Shown one piece after another: positions 26,194 through 37,560 of a DNA stretch of 40,515 nt; within the stretch, counting starts at the first letter, position 1, and each line of letters opens with the position of its first letter. The notes under the pieces were generated by a model. It did no database searches. It was not told the DNA's origin and saw only the letters and a list, made by a program, of their open reading frames with translations. The DNA is from Paraglomus occultum. Lineage: Eukaryota; Glomeromycota; Glomeromycetes; Paraglomerales; Paraglomeraceae. The position numbers and the translations under genes were made by a program. The stretch is taken from contig CAJVPJ010000142.1 in the NCBI GenBank assembly GCA_910592205.1, forward strand, positions 1-40,515, given 5' to 3'.

Positions 26194-26437
26194 TCATTTG
26201 ACTCTATTAACAAATCTTTCAAGACTGTTTAATAATTTTATCCGCTCACTTGTGTCTTGTAACAAAAACAACCCTACATTTTCTAAGATCTTTAATGCAC
26301 TCCTGACACTTACAGTTACGGTGGGAATTTCAATGCTGTTATCCATTTCTTCAGCATTCACCTCATCAACATCTCCAATAAGTTGGCTATCATCTGCTGA
26401 AGAAATAATACCTTGATTAATTAAAATTTTGTGGCGG
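26194..26437 (-). pseudogene. C-terminal fragment of a DDE (Tigger/jerky, CENP-B-like) transposase
   Basis: The minus strand is open from about 26437 to TGA at 26194-26196. It reads HKILINQGIISSADDSQLIG, then an acidic stretch (DVDEVNAEEMDNSIE), then VRSALKILENVGLFLLQDTS and LLNSLERFVNRVK before the stop. A weakly conserved linker, an acidic patch, then a helix with ALK-L and a closing LE-F--- helix is the usual tail of pogo/Tigger-type transposases. No DDE core is present, so this is a relic. The family call rests on pattern only. Confidence 0.5.
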
Positions 26438-26442
26438 GGCGT

Positions 26443-26464
26443 AACTCCACTTTGGAGTGGAGTT
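26443..26464. repeat. Short perfect hairpin
   Basis: Eight-base arms AACTCCAC and GTGGAGTT enclose TTTGGA. It lies just outside the transposase tail and could be part of an element end, but only one copy was seen. Confidence 0.4.
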
Positions 26465-26951
26465 ATCGAAGCAGCAACTCATTTTAGAAAAATCTACGGC
26501 TTTAAAAAACAAAAAGCAGAATTAATCCAAATGCTTCGAGCCCAAAATTATCTGTCTTCGCAAATTGGCGACAATACTTTTTCGAACATGTGACGTAACT
26601 TGGACAGAACAAACATTTGAATCAAAGAGCTAACGAAATTCTACAGTGTTGGTTACACAGTACTAACAGAATAATTTCTGTTTAATAACTGCAATTGATT
26701 AAATTTTCCATTCTCTTAACATTAACTGCCTTTTCAGACAAATTACTATTCGCATATCCTGTTCACGCAAATTTTGGTAGATTCCGCATCGCGTCCGAGA
26801 ATGTAACCGCGATATAATCACTGTCAGGCATACAATTACTGTTGATTGAAACTTCCTCTTGATTTTTATTATCAGTTCTCGGACGCATATAATCGACATA
26901 AGCTTTTTACTGGTCGAGAAACGGTATGGTCACGTGATTTTGGGACGATGT
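26465..26951. other. Non-coding stretch with short coding-like debris
   Basis: A plus-strand frame from about 26465 reads IEAATHFRKIYGFKKQKAEL and stops at 26590; no family recognised. The rest appears non-coding. Confidence 0.3.
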
Positions 26952-27041
26952 GTGGTAAAACCGGTCGAAATTAATATTAATATTAATAATACTGATGCCG
27001 AAGGTCGCTTAGTCTTGGCCGACGGAATTGATAGCGATTAA
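26952..27041 (+). pseudogene. Relic of an M17 leucine aminopeptidase (active-site exon fragment)
   Basis: The frame ends KPVEININI-NNTDAEGRLVLADGI-DSD-stop. NTDAEGRLVLAD is the signature of M17 cytosolic leucine aminopeptidases; the Asp and Glu within it bind the active-site metals. In the intact family VEV/VEI is followed directly by NTDAEGR; here an ATT/AAT run has added about four Ile/Asn residues, and a stop follows soon after. No flanking parts of the enzyme were found, so this is a short relic. Confidence 0.6.
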
Positions 27042-27419
27042 GTGGATGATCTAATAATAATCAAATAATTATTTTTCCATAAAGTCTTACAACCGCCGGT
27101 AAACGGATTTCAATGCTCCTCTTACATACAATACAAAATAGCTCTCGCGACTATCGCGCATGTCCTTGTTCTTCTTATCCTACATGAGTTGCAATCACTT
27201 GAATTAAAAATGCTCGCTAAATGACACAATCTTAATACTCCATATAAACATCGAGTCATACTTAAGTCGAGAACAGGCCATCATGTGTTGCAATCTCTGT
27301 TACGCCTTCGTTGTTTCCGCTGGGATTTTCATTTTGACAACATCATTCAACCAGACTTATAACTCTGTCCATCCTCCAACTTGGCTCCATAATCAGCGAC
27401 ATCATTCATACAGCGTAGA
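27042..27419. other. Non-coding stretch
   Basis: About 380 bp with no supported feature. The plus-strand open frame 27283-27618 overlaps it, but runs antisense to the kinase-type relic and is not thought real. Confidence 0.4.
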
Positions 27420-28770
27420 GGTTATCTTGTCGTCAGGATTCACTAAACAACCTAAACACGGTCTTCAACATTTGTATCGTCACCCGTTTCAGCAAATGCT
27501 TTCCGCGATTCTGTGGCGGATGCCAACATCTCTTGAGCACAGCATCCGTGTATCCCAAATCTCCAATAACTCATTCCTACATTGGAATCCTTCACGCTTC
27601 ATCCAGTTCCGTGACTGACCTGTATTCTAGAATCAATAAGACATCGGCCGACATAATAGTTTGCTTCATCCATTGCTCGTTGATTGTGTAACTTGCGTGC
27701 TGTTTGAATAATCGCTTTTGGATGTGTAGAAGTGTGTAGATCCTATTCAGCGAGGTTACTAAATCCAGTCGAGGTAATCAGAAGCATGCTCGCGTGAATT
27801 ATAGTACGTCGTTTCTAGTTTTTTCAACTCTTCTGCGACGTAATGCATAGTCGGACGACTCCCAGGAACTTGCCTCCAACATTTCTGTATTATACTTACA
27901 TGCTTTCCTGTGTACCGAAAATTATTGGCGGGGGCAGAGTGTCTGAATCCTTTAACATGGTATATACTTCGTCAATGGTTTTGTCTGGGAAAGGAATCTC
28001 ATGAGAAGTTATTTCCCAGATAAGCATGCCAAAGCTACATATTTAAACAAAAAATTAGTTACTTATACTAATGTCAATCGTTTAACTTTTTGCTGTGAAC
28101 AGTGATATTACAAACTTGCCTGTATACATTGGCTGACATAGAATAAGAAGCGTGTATCCTTTGTTTTTTCAGGACATAACCATCTGACATCATCAATCTC
28201 TTCAGTAACTGAAAACCGGAGCGTCTTGTATTACTGATTTGTTCATATCCACGATCACGTTATGACCAAGTTGCGAAAGAAAAAAAAAGCGAGTTTGCTG
28301 AACACTAGAAAAAATACTAGTTCGATATTGCAATACTTTTTTCCTACCTGCGAACAGAATAAGCTTACCGTGACAAGCAGCAAGCGCTCTTGCTAATCGA
28401 ATTATCCATATTGTCTTTTGTGCCCAGAATATTTCTCGTGCTTCCTAAGATATTCGTAGTGCGTTCCCCTATTCTGGCCATTCTGTAATCATGTAACAAC
28501 TCTTCCATCGTCCAGTAGAATGTCGTGGCTATAATAAACAATAATATGCGTCAGTAAATAATAATATAAGCGGGTAATTACGTACTTTTTCATGAAGAAA
28601 TCTGCACCCAATCCAGAGCTCTAATGTAGGCCTTACCAATGTCGTCATTCACGCTTCCAATTTTAACTTTTGCAGCATAAAGACAACAACAATATATAAC
28701 CTTTGTAGGACCATTCCATTAGGTGAGCGATTAATTCTGGGCTAATCGCTAATTTGTCTCTTATTTCCAT
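27420..28770 (-). pseudogene. Broken tyrosine-kinase-like (TKL) protein kinase with downstream Sel1-type tail
   Basis: Kinase subdomains occur in the right order on the minus strand. LYAAKVKIGSV (invariant-lysine strand) is near 28659-28680. TEWPE, then AQKTIWIIRLARALAACH, is near 28372-28490. VRWLCPEKTKDTR (APE region) is near 28150-28190. SFGMLIWEITSHEIPFPDKT is near 27975-28037, and QKCWRQVPGSRPTMHYVAEE near 27825-27893. Then come YNSREHASDYLDW and AIIQTARKLHNQRAMDEANY, and lower down a Sel1-like piece (MSYWRFGIHGCC). The frame is broken by several stops, and HRDLK and DFG were not found. Expanded kinase-Sel1 families are typical of arbuscular-mycorrhizal fungi (background knowledge). Confidence 0.65.
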
Positions 28771-30331
28771 TGTTAACGGAATGTCATGGCAAATTGCAGT
28801 AACTGAGAAAATGTCATTGACTTTCGCTATCACAGCGTTTCACAGCTCTGACATCAGTTTGCATAGCGTTCATCTTATTATCCGAGTCTACCATGTTTTG
28901 ATCCATCCTCTTCGCCATTCCCAAAGACGCTTATTGTTTTCCAAGGTTACCCTTAAATTAGCAACAATGAAAACATTGTCCGGGTCAGTAAATAAGTCAC
29001 GCATCTTTCGCTCTAACTGTAAAAATTCAATTTGCGATTTCAATAAAAGAAAATCATATCATAAAATATCGTTATTGTTTACCTTGCGCACGCAATAGTT
29101 CTTTCATTTTAGGCGTGGTATGTTGGACCAGAAAATCTTTACCAGTTTCTCAGCGCGTTCATCAAACTTGGGATATATTCGTCGTCCATTGCTTCGCTAT
29201 TATCACGGATTGTTCGCTTCACTTCTAACATATATTCCTTCATTTAAAAGCAATGCTTTTCTATTATATCTTGTAATGACAATGAGCACAACGATTCGCT
29301 TAACGACAGTGAATAGTTCGGCGACATTGGCGCAAAACACCGCTCCCACTCCAAATTGCTAGGGTAAAACCCAGATTGTGTCGTACACCGTATTTCTTCG
29401 ATCAGCTGCTATTTGATCCAGTTCATAGCTTTTTGTTCAGCAGTTTCCGCTCCAATTCCATGTTGATAGCCAGAGTAATCAGTCCTTATTAGCGATTCTC
29501 CGGTCATAAGTGCTTCTGTTTCGTCACTGAATTACATTTCGATCTTGTTAATTAGAAATTCACCTAACAATTTATAATTTAAAACAAAAGTCAGCTCTTC
29601 CGTATTAAATTTGCTAGGAAAAGAAAGTCGAAATCTCGATAATAGTCTTACTCGATTTTTATTAAGGAATCATCTGCGGAAAATAAGCAATCGTTCTCAA
29701 GCGGATGCAGTCTTTTTGACCATTCATTAAGAATTTCGTCTAATCGTTAGAAAAATAAAGACTTAAAATCAACACTTTGTAATGCTGTTGGTTAGCAGCT
29801 CAACCAAATACTTACCATGTCCTTACTACCCATCCACCTGTTTGAAATAATACAACATCCTTGCAATCGTTTTCGTTCCAGAGTGCGGAGATTGAATAAA
29901 GCGTTGTAACCTACTGCCCACTTTAATTCTGCAATTCATCCAACATCATACTCAGAGAGTACATTATCCAATGCTCTTTGCGGTTGTTCATGCTCAATCG
30001 CTTTCAATTGCTTTAACAAATATCCTCATGCATAAGATTGATATTCCATAAATTCTTTGTTCATTCGGAAAATAACCGCCTCATCAGGTGTCTCGTAATA
30101 CAAAGACGTGTTTTCTTTAAATGAGAAAATGGTTTCGGGAGAGTCCTCTTTATCAACTGCATATATAAACGTGGTATTTTGTGAGTATTTATAAGTTGTA
30201 CAGAGGATCTTGTCTTGGAGAATCTTGATGGACGAATTCGATTGAATGGCACACTTATGCGCAAGACGCACACCATTTGATCAAAAGTAAACCGTGAAAT
30301 CTCTAGTGCTGTCATTTCGTTGATCATCACG
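28771..30331 (-). pseudogene. Decayed coding debris upstream of the kinase relic
   Basis: Several minus-strand pieces read like protein but cannot be joined. They include NEWSKRLHPLENDCLFSADD near 29640-29740, ELKWAVGYNALFNLRTLERK near 29860-29935, GYQHGIGAETAEQKAMNW near 29405-29470, and an 81-codon open frame 30271-30026 (LAHKCAIQSNSSIKILQDKI; DKEDSPETIFSFKENTS). They may be the N-terminal half of the same kinase-type gene or a second broken gene. No family is assigned to them. Confidence 0.4.
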
Positions 30332-31861
30332 TAGTCGTTATGCTGATTTGGGCCTTTGGCCGGAGTACAAATTGACCAATGAAATTGCGAGTGATCTGAG
30401 CTGTGCGCGTCAACAATTAATAGTATGTTAGAAGTCAGTCTAAACTATATCAAACGAACATATCTTTTCTTAAAAATATTCTGTAACATATATTTTGATT
30501 TAACAATATACGTAAGAGATAATTATGTTACTAAATGATGAGAAAGGATTAGTATTAGACCGGGAGACCATACTAAGGAGGTATTTATATTGCGCTTCTC
30601 CGAAACGACAAAGGTAGGTACTTAATTGTTTTATCTAGCAGAAGTCGAAGCTTGCTATGACACATAATGCCGTAAACAGCGGCTAACTTCAAACATAGGT
30701 ATTAGGGCTCATATTCGTCACGCAGAAATTGTCTGTCGTTTACAATAAGTTTACTCGCTATAATCACTTACGTTATGACCACTTTTTACGACAATTGGTT
30801 CCAACAAAAATAAACACAATGGAATTTAATGACAACCAAGTAACGTTCAACCCATTGTTGTTGTACAAAAAAAAAATAGAATAGAATAAAAAACGTATTT
30901 GGGAAAATTTTTTTGCTACGTAAACAAACTGTTAAAAAAAAGTACTGTGGCAAGAAAATAAACACGTTTAAGAATTTTATTAAACTACAACTGTTGGAGA
31001 AACAAAGTGGTAAGATAAGAAAATTAAGCATTATTGTTGAACTTCCCGGTATTTAAGACTTAGACCATCTGGGTTTAAGCTTAAGATGGTGTGCGACACA
31101 CATTTACCAGCCAAACTTGTCAACCAAATTTGGGTTAAAAAATACGGACGGATCGTGTGAAATTAACAGATCTGCAATTCGATTACATTTGATTAAGCAA
31201 TAAACAGAATGATAGGACGGCAGTGTATGCCACTTCTTATGTACTGTTTATTGCTTGATGGGTTATCTAACAAGTTTGCGCGCTAATCATACAATTCTAT
31301 ATCGGCTTACGAATCAACATTTAAAATTAGTCAAACACTATACGGCGTACGCTATGCCGAACTTTCAATTACATTCACCAAATGAATCGTTCTGTAAATT
31401 CACTCTATTCTTCCTAATCTTCGACAATGGCGTAATGTTGTGCAGGTTTTTTGTGAGAATAAACGTTATTTCGATCAAATGTATTATACGATTCATATTT
31501 AGCGATACATGCAATGTCTCCGAAATAAACGTTCTGAACTTTCAATGTATGTGAATGCGGTTTTGGGGATCAGACGGAGCTTACATTGTTACGCATGACA
31601 GCCAAAGCATATCAACATAATCGACAAGCAGTAGTTTGTTACGTGTATATTATTTATCGTGGGGTAAAACTTATGTGTATACAGACAGTATAATGGAAAG
31701 ACGTAATAGTAATATCACAAGTTACTTGCGCTTATATAGATTATTATTTTTGATGCCAAAAGAGCATAATTTACAACAATCCAGTTGTTTATGCGCATGT
31801 ACAGTTGATATCGTAATGTCAATAAAATACTTTATAAAGTTTTTACCCGATAGTCTTTAAT
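30332..31861. other. Gene-free AT-rich stretch with one inverted repeat
   Basis: No supported gene over about 1.5 kb. A 13-bp perfect inverted repeat (AAGCAATAAACAG at 31195-31207, its complement at 31244-31256) encloses 36 bp and could be a fo ldback relic. Open frames at 31255-31860 are low-complexity and have no family match. Confidence 0.4.
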
Positions 31862-31992
31862 ATTCCGATCTGACATATGTCAGTTCGGAATGGACATAGA
31901 TTCTGATCTGACATATGTCAGTTCGGAATAGACATAAATTCTGATCTGACATATGTCAGTTCGGAATGGACATAGATTCCGATCTGACATAA
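31862..31992. repeat. Palindromic satellite: three 38-bp units plus a partial unit
   Basis: Full units start at 31862, 31900 and 31938, with a partial one from 31976. Each begins ATTCCGATCTGACAT and continues ATGTCAGTTCGGAAT, so a 30-bp near-perfect palindrome (one mismatch pair) makes up most of the unit. It is followed by GGACATAG or AGACATAA. Confidence 0.9.
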
Positions 31993-32430
31993 ATTCCGAT
32001 CTGACATACAACACCATCAAACGATACTAATTTGTTTATGCAAAACCTTAGCGATGAATAATTACAGATTCTGTCCATATTGTTCAAAGCCGGTATAGTT
32101 CAACAAAGACGCATTATGAACCGGCTCGTTTCCAATAATGTAAGTGTTTAAATTCTTCTAAGTACGACTTGCTAAACGTATTTTATACTCTCAGGAAGGA
32201 AAACAGTATTCTCGTATAAAAATCTATTATCGTATGCAGGCAAAGAGATATACAAGATAACAGAGATTGCATTCGGACCCAAAGCTTCTTCGAAATTTTC
32301 GCTGATCGAGTTTCTAATACAGTATATGCTCTGGCTCCGTTGCGATACCTGTTGGCTCGTTATGAATATTGCAAATATAATTGTCGTTAGTAAATTGCAA
32401 ATGTTGTATGTCAGATCGGAATTTATGTCA
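31985..32430. mobile_element. Non-autonomous inverted-repeat element (MITE-like), about 446 bp
   Basis: A 28-bp perfect inverted repeat bounds the stretch: left arm 31985-32012 (contains ATTCCGATCTGACATACAAC), right arm 32403-32430 (contains GTTGTATGTCAGATCGGAAT). The ends are made of the same palindromic satellite unit. The interior codes for nothing intact; a short frame near 32056-32097 reads MNNYRFCPYCSKPV then stops, a C-x2-C piece. No clear target-site duplication could be set because the flanks are themselves repeats. Confidence 0.55.
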
Positions 32431-32635
32431 ATTCCGAAGTAACATATGTCAGATCAGAATTATTCAATAAACCATTGTCATTTTTATTATTATTGCTAAT
32501 TTTCTATTATTCTTATCTGACACATGTCAGTTTGGAAGCGACATAAAATTCTGATCTGACATATATCACTTGGAATTCCGATCTGACATATGTTACTTCG
32601 GAATTGACATAAATTCTGATCTGACATACAACACA
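32431..32635. repeat. Second cluster of the palindromic satellite
   Basis: Diverged copies follow the inverted-repeat element: ATGTCAGATCAGAATTATTC near 32447, then several units at about 32515-32635 (CTGACACATGTCAG, CTGACATATATCA, CTGACATATGTTACTTCGGA). They end in another left-arm copy, GATCTGACATACAACAC. The layout suggests nested or serial insertion of one element. Confidence 0.75.
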
Positions 32636-32990
32636 AACAAATATTTAAGATAATTGTCAGAGCATTAGCTAACGTAACTTTATGTGCCGTCATTACGAGA
32701 ATTTGACAATCGACATTAGGTTACTCGAACTTAGAATAATTGTAGTACAAATTAGTTCATATTACTATAATTAGTTTGTCAATTAGTAGACCGATCTTTC
32801 CATTTCTTTACTTAATTTCTATATCGCAATCATTATAAGCCTGTGTTTACTCTAGAATAAACTTTCCAACCATATCATTTATTGGTTGTGCATATTAAAC
32901 AATGTGCCTATTGCCAATCGGGCAGAATTTTAAAGCACATGCTTTAAATAATGGCTGGTGTATTGGCTATCAACCATTTGGTTGACCTTC
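32636..32990. other. AT-rich non-coding stretch
   Basis: About 350 bp between the satellite cluster and the Trm2-type relic. Nothing recognisable. Confidence 0.45.
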
Positions 32991-33790
32991 AATAAAAGCG
33001 CATTATAGGCACATCACAACTTCGAATAGCTTTGATCACGCTTGGATGGACTCCACGGCACTAATCGAACAAGAAATCGATTACCAAAAATTCATTCGCA
33101 TTTTACATATTCTCAAACATGATCATATGATACATTATTACCGTGGAGGATCCAATATTGCGACTACAGACTCATTCTCGCGTCTGAACACATCAATATT
33201 GTTTCATGTTCCCCACGATAAATTTAAATTCACACCAAAAACAGTAGTCAATCCCTCCGTTTCCTTCTTTTCCTCCTAAAACTTGTAACCGATGATGATA
33301 TGCTTACCATTCAGCTTGACATTAAATTTCGCATCCTCCACAGCCTCAGGTACCATTTCGACTCCAACAACCTTTTCAACGTGCTTCGTCATGGTGACTC
33401 CGATGGTTCCGTTCCACAACAAAAGTCTAGTAATAAGTTCACAACACTTTACGTACAAAGTTCCGTGCAACTTGGACACATGTTGATGAAAAGGTCGTCA
33501 GGCTCAGAGACACATAAAGAGTGAACAATAAGATGGAGAGTGACGATAGGTCAATGGTACGATGCTCTAATAATTGTGGTCAAATCCAAGTAACAAATCG
33601 AGAAACGCTTTGGGTGACAACCCGTCAGCCACTTCTGGAGGTTATTGAGATCCATATGAACTTGCTTAGAGAAGTATGTGTCAAATTTAAGCCGGTCAAT
33701 TTCTTAGATTACCGATGGAACTGTAGTATTACTATAACTGAAAGAGAATGCGTCCTAGTAATTATCGTTGGTAACCTTAACCACTAGTCT
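32991..33790 (-). pseudogene. Broken tRNA (uracil-5-)-methyltransferase, Trm2/TRMT2A family
   Basis: Minus-strand pieces follow the family's order. First, high to low, is a stretch near 33715-33785 reading TRTHSLSVIVILQFHR, similar to the WRxLxVRT...VxVQ region. Then comes a degraded middle. At about 33300-33440 is NGTIGVTMTKHVEKVVGVEM and VPEAVEDAKFNVKLNG, the SAM-binding motif with D/G-CGTGTIG reduced to LLLWNGTIG. At 33141-33164 is VAILDPPR, and at about 32995-33040 HPSVIKAIRSCDVPIMRF, with a small indel between them that breaks the PPR-AG-HP junction. Stops at several points and loss of the CCGTGT motif show it is not functional. Confidence 0.75.
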
Positions 33791-34198
33791 TACGAAAGAG
33801 AGTGATCAGCATATATTTAATTCAACGCGAGTCTTTTCCGTCTTTACCTTGTTTCGTTGCTTTATTGTACACATTGTTCTGATATAATCCTGTTCAATGA
33901 ATTAGTCCTCAGGATTATTCGTAGTTTCTCTTCCTTTTATACCTGCGTAGCCCTGCGATATTTTTTTCTGTTTCCAATACATGCAGGCAATGTGTTGGCT
34001 ACTAGGAATGCAAAAAAAAAAAAGCCACCTTTTTTTTAAACGCATGGCAATTTATCTTGTCTTTCCAGAGAAAAGAAATGTGCGGAATATTAGAGTATTA
34101 CGTACCATTACACTGTATTAATTCAATGACGTATTATTGGCTCATAACGCAGAATGTTAGTCGCGTAACGGAAGTAAATAAAAAGGTCGCAATCTCTA
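33791..34198. other. Non-coding stretch
   Basis: About 400 bp with A- and T-runs near 34009-34038; no supported feature. Confidence 0.4.
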
Positions 34199-34432
34199 TT
34201 AAAAAGCCAATCTAATGTCGACTGCTTGAGATTCGGACATATCCGTTGTCGTATGTCTCCAAGAAACGAAAAGCTGCCAAAGCTGAAAGCACTTCTGCGC
34301 CAAAACGTCGGTTACGGCAGCGCAAAGAGGAAATAGACCGGTGGTCGAGCAAAGCTTCTTTAAGTTCTCTGGGTCTTGGCGAGGAAAGGGGCATTCGCAT
34401 TCATTTATTACTTGTCTCATGCTAAAATTTGA
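34199..34432. other. Locally GC-richer open segment, coding status unclear
   Basis: This 230-bp patch is visibly less AT-rich than its flanks. Both strands are open: minus has ATG at 34420 with 73 codons to a stop at 34199 (NECECPFPRQDPENLKKLCS). Plus has a frame with a basic stretch (SKKRKAAKAESTSAPKRRLR) that ends at TAA near 34423. The basic plus-strand text looks like a nuclear-protein exon, but no family, start or splice partners could be found. Confidence 0.3.
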
Positions 34433-37114
34433 TTTATATTGCTAGATTACCTCTAGTTAACCAGTAATAACTCTTTTTTACTGGTTAGATAATATACAGA
34501 TTTTCCAATTCTCCGCATACATCAACCGTGATATCATACCCCATTGATATCCCATTACATGCATCGGGTTTTTGTTCATAATTTAGTATTTAATTGTTTT
34601 TCTACGTCGTTCAATCATTACTGGTTAATAAGTCCGATAATTTAATCCCTCTATGACGTAATTACACACGTACATGGTTTTTATTATCTTGAACAAATAA
34701 TTACAGTAAGGCATGGCATGAAAAAAGTGTGCCAACGAAAGAAAGATATTATAATCTGTCCCTAACTACTAAATACTTAGCAGAAGAATATGAGGGTGCG
34801 CCAGTTTGGTTTACTTTATCTTGGTTGAAGTTTTTATCATAATTAAGGTGGACGACCTAAATATCATTACTATTACTTTAACACCTGACACCCTCTATCA
34901 TAACCCGCATATATCAGCAAAACTGGCCGGTTCCATGAGGTTGATTGCTTTCACCATACTATTGCAGAAATACTGGTAGACTCTACTCTTATCGTTATCA
35001 TGAGATGGATAGAATGAAGATCAGCGATATTAACCAGCAAAGCTAATTATTTTACGAGGGTATGCGGTTGTTTCGGTTTCTTCATCTATGAAGCAACCCA
35101 TAGAATCGAACTAGAATTTTCGTTCGCTATTCTATTGCTATTGACAACTACTTAATATGCCTTGTGCGAGTACTCCCCACACGCCATGTTCAGTTCTCTA
35201 GTCTCAAGGTCAGATACACATCCTGCCAACTCCATAAGCACTGCATCCACTTTGGTATTCATATGGGAATACATTAATGAGATAAAGAGTCCCAAACTGC
35301 TGTATAATTACCTCCGCAAACCCAGGAACAAGACAATATCCAAGAAACTTTTCACTCTAGTTGTAATTATAAATATTGTTGTTATAATTTCAAGATAGCT
35401 TATCCCTACTGATATGAAGCTTTTCATAACAAACTAAAAACCCCATAGACAATGTGTCATGCTGATGACAATTTTAAACTTCAATCGAATAGCACTGATT
35501 ATCTGGGGAGATGAGATTAAAGTGTTTCAACAATAGATAACAATACACTTGATATGGCACAGTGTAGACACATTAATGTTATCACTTTTCATATTAAAAA
35601 TATTTTCATTGACTGAAGAAATATCGCCAATTTTTGTTCTCTTTTACTTGGGGTGTCGTTAACTATATTAACGAAAGCGGTACGTTTTTAGATTGCTCCT
35701 GGCGTATTTACAGAATCCTTTGTTCTATGGTCGAGTTGCCATTTGTCTTGTTTTCCAAGAAACTGTGATTGCGACATCGGTATCCATGCGTGCCGAAATA
35801 AATTGATATTCCAATAAAACTTTTTTCTAGGAAGAACAAAATTCAAATCGCATGTATCAATGATTTTTTCTTCGATTTTGTGATGGCATATCTCAAGCGG
35901 TCATTAGTCGAGTAGGAGGTTAACATTATTATGTGCGGTTGAAACAGGTCTTTCGATAAGGTTTGGCTTGCATGGATAAGGTATAACCCGTCTTGACAAT
36001 AGTAGCATGGTTTGTACCCGTTATGCTAGTTGTAATTATGACATTAAAGGAATCAATTATCTTTAGGCGAGGTGGTTGGTATCCCGTCTTGTAGTACGAA
36101 TTATTGTCCAAATCAATTAAGTCATCTGTGTAGTAAACTCGTATATTTGGTATCCGTCTTCGGTGTCGATTCTCGAGATAGCGATCCTTTTTAGACATTT
36201 TTTTTTGTTATAATTTTCATCTGAGACAGAGACAATGTATACAATAGCAATCATATTGGTTAATATAATCAATAGTAATGATCGCCTGTGACGGTGTTAA
36301 TCTCCGTATCTATAACAAGAACAATAGTTATAGTAACAAGTTACCCAACCATTAATTACAGTTCAAATCATCTACCTTCATCCGAGCACTTTCCGTACAA
36401 ACATTAATACCCTTTTCTAATATTTAGCCATGATTAATATGGTTAAACATTATACATCAAAATGTTACTATTAATATATTAATAACAAAATATGACGAGT
36501 AAAATTATACTACTATATTAGTACATAATGTATAACCACACTTAATTAACGTTTGATTGTGTTTAACTGTGTTCGACCAAGTATTCGTAAGTTTTGTAGC
36601 ATTAATTTGATTTCCTTATATCGTATTATTCTTTTTATTTATAATCGTAATTCTAATTCATTTGCTATATTTTTAAAGTCGATAATCCGTATAACGGAAA
36701 GGTACATGTCTAACGGCCAACTAAGTGACAATTACGAGTGTTAATTATTTCTTAATAACGCGTTAGTTTTAGTCAGACCCCAACCGATAGACTACGCAAC
36801 GGTAAAGAATGTGTATTTGACCTGAGAATAATTAACATCGAGATATCATCCGCTCTCCCTGACTTTTGACTCGACATGCAAAATTGAATTAATAATCTAT
36901 AAGCCGCGCGTCAAGAGTTTGCCATTTGGTGAGTAGCGACAGGGAGTCGTTTGCTGTTTGATGGATGCCATGTTTATATCATATATGCGTAATATGGTGT
37001 GAACTAATGTTGCAATTTTCACTTTGATAATGAAAAAGGTTGTGCAATGCAACAATCTTCGATATAAAAGAAAAGAAAAATTGAATAAGTATTGTGTCAT
37101 AATAGTCAATATCA
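34433..37114. other. Gene-poor AT-rich region; one orphan 89-codon open frame
   Basis: No recognisable gene. The longest credible frame is on the minus strand, 36198-35929, with an ATG and 89 codons. It begins MSKKDRYLENRHRRRIPNIR and continues DLIDLDNNSYYKTGYQPPR. It matches no family I know and has no visible splice partners. Other short frames look like chance. Confidence 0.3.
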
Positions 37115-37560
37115 AAACAAACGTTTCGACAATATATCCTACTTCAACCATCCCGCCATCTCGACGACGGATTTTTAGTAACGAAGAAGGCTTGTCTTCG
37201 AATTAATTACACTCGATGGTAGCGTACTTTCAGATTATAATGACTTAGAAACTAAGGTTCAACCATCAATATATCCTATTTCAACCACACCGAAGAATAT
37301 CTCGACGGTTTTTTCAGTAACAAAGAAAGAACAGCTTGAGCACTGTGTAGGAACTCTAAAGTGCTTTCTGTGTATTTTATTCGTCTCAACAACTTTTCAG
37401 TTAATGAGAGTTGGTACGCAGCGTACCTTCAGATGTACACACTATAAAGCCACCCTTAAACACATACTTTTAAGCAATCTACAAGCTACCACATTCTCCG
37501 AATTACACTGTAGTGGCAGCGTACTCTTCGGATATAATAACAACTCGACAATTACTTAGT
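37115..37560. repeat. Diverged direct repeats
   Basis: CAATATATCCTACTTCAACC at about 37130 recurs as CAATATATCCTATTTCAACC at about 37267, each followed by a TCTCGACG--T block and GTAACAAAGAA-like text. A second motif occurs three times: GGTAGCGTACTTTCAGATTA (about 37216), GCAGCGTACCTTCAGATG (about 37418) and GGCAGCGTACTCTTCGGATA (about 37515). This looks like an old tandem duplication of roughly 140 bp plus decay. Confidence 0.6.

Noticed and set aside
27283-29098. Plus-strand open frames of 111 and 114 codons
   Set aside because: They overlap, in antisense, the ordered kinase and Sel1-like motifs on the minus strand.
33046-33279. 77-codon plus-strand ATG open frame
   Set aside because: It runs antisense to the Trm2-type relic (VAILDPPR and HPSVIKAIRSC lie on the other strand), so it is a shadow.
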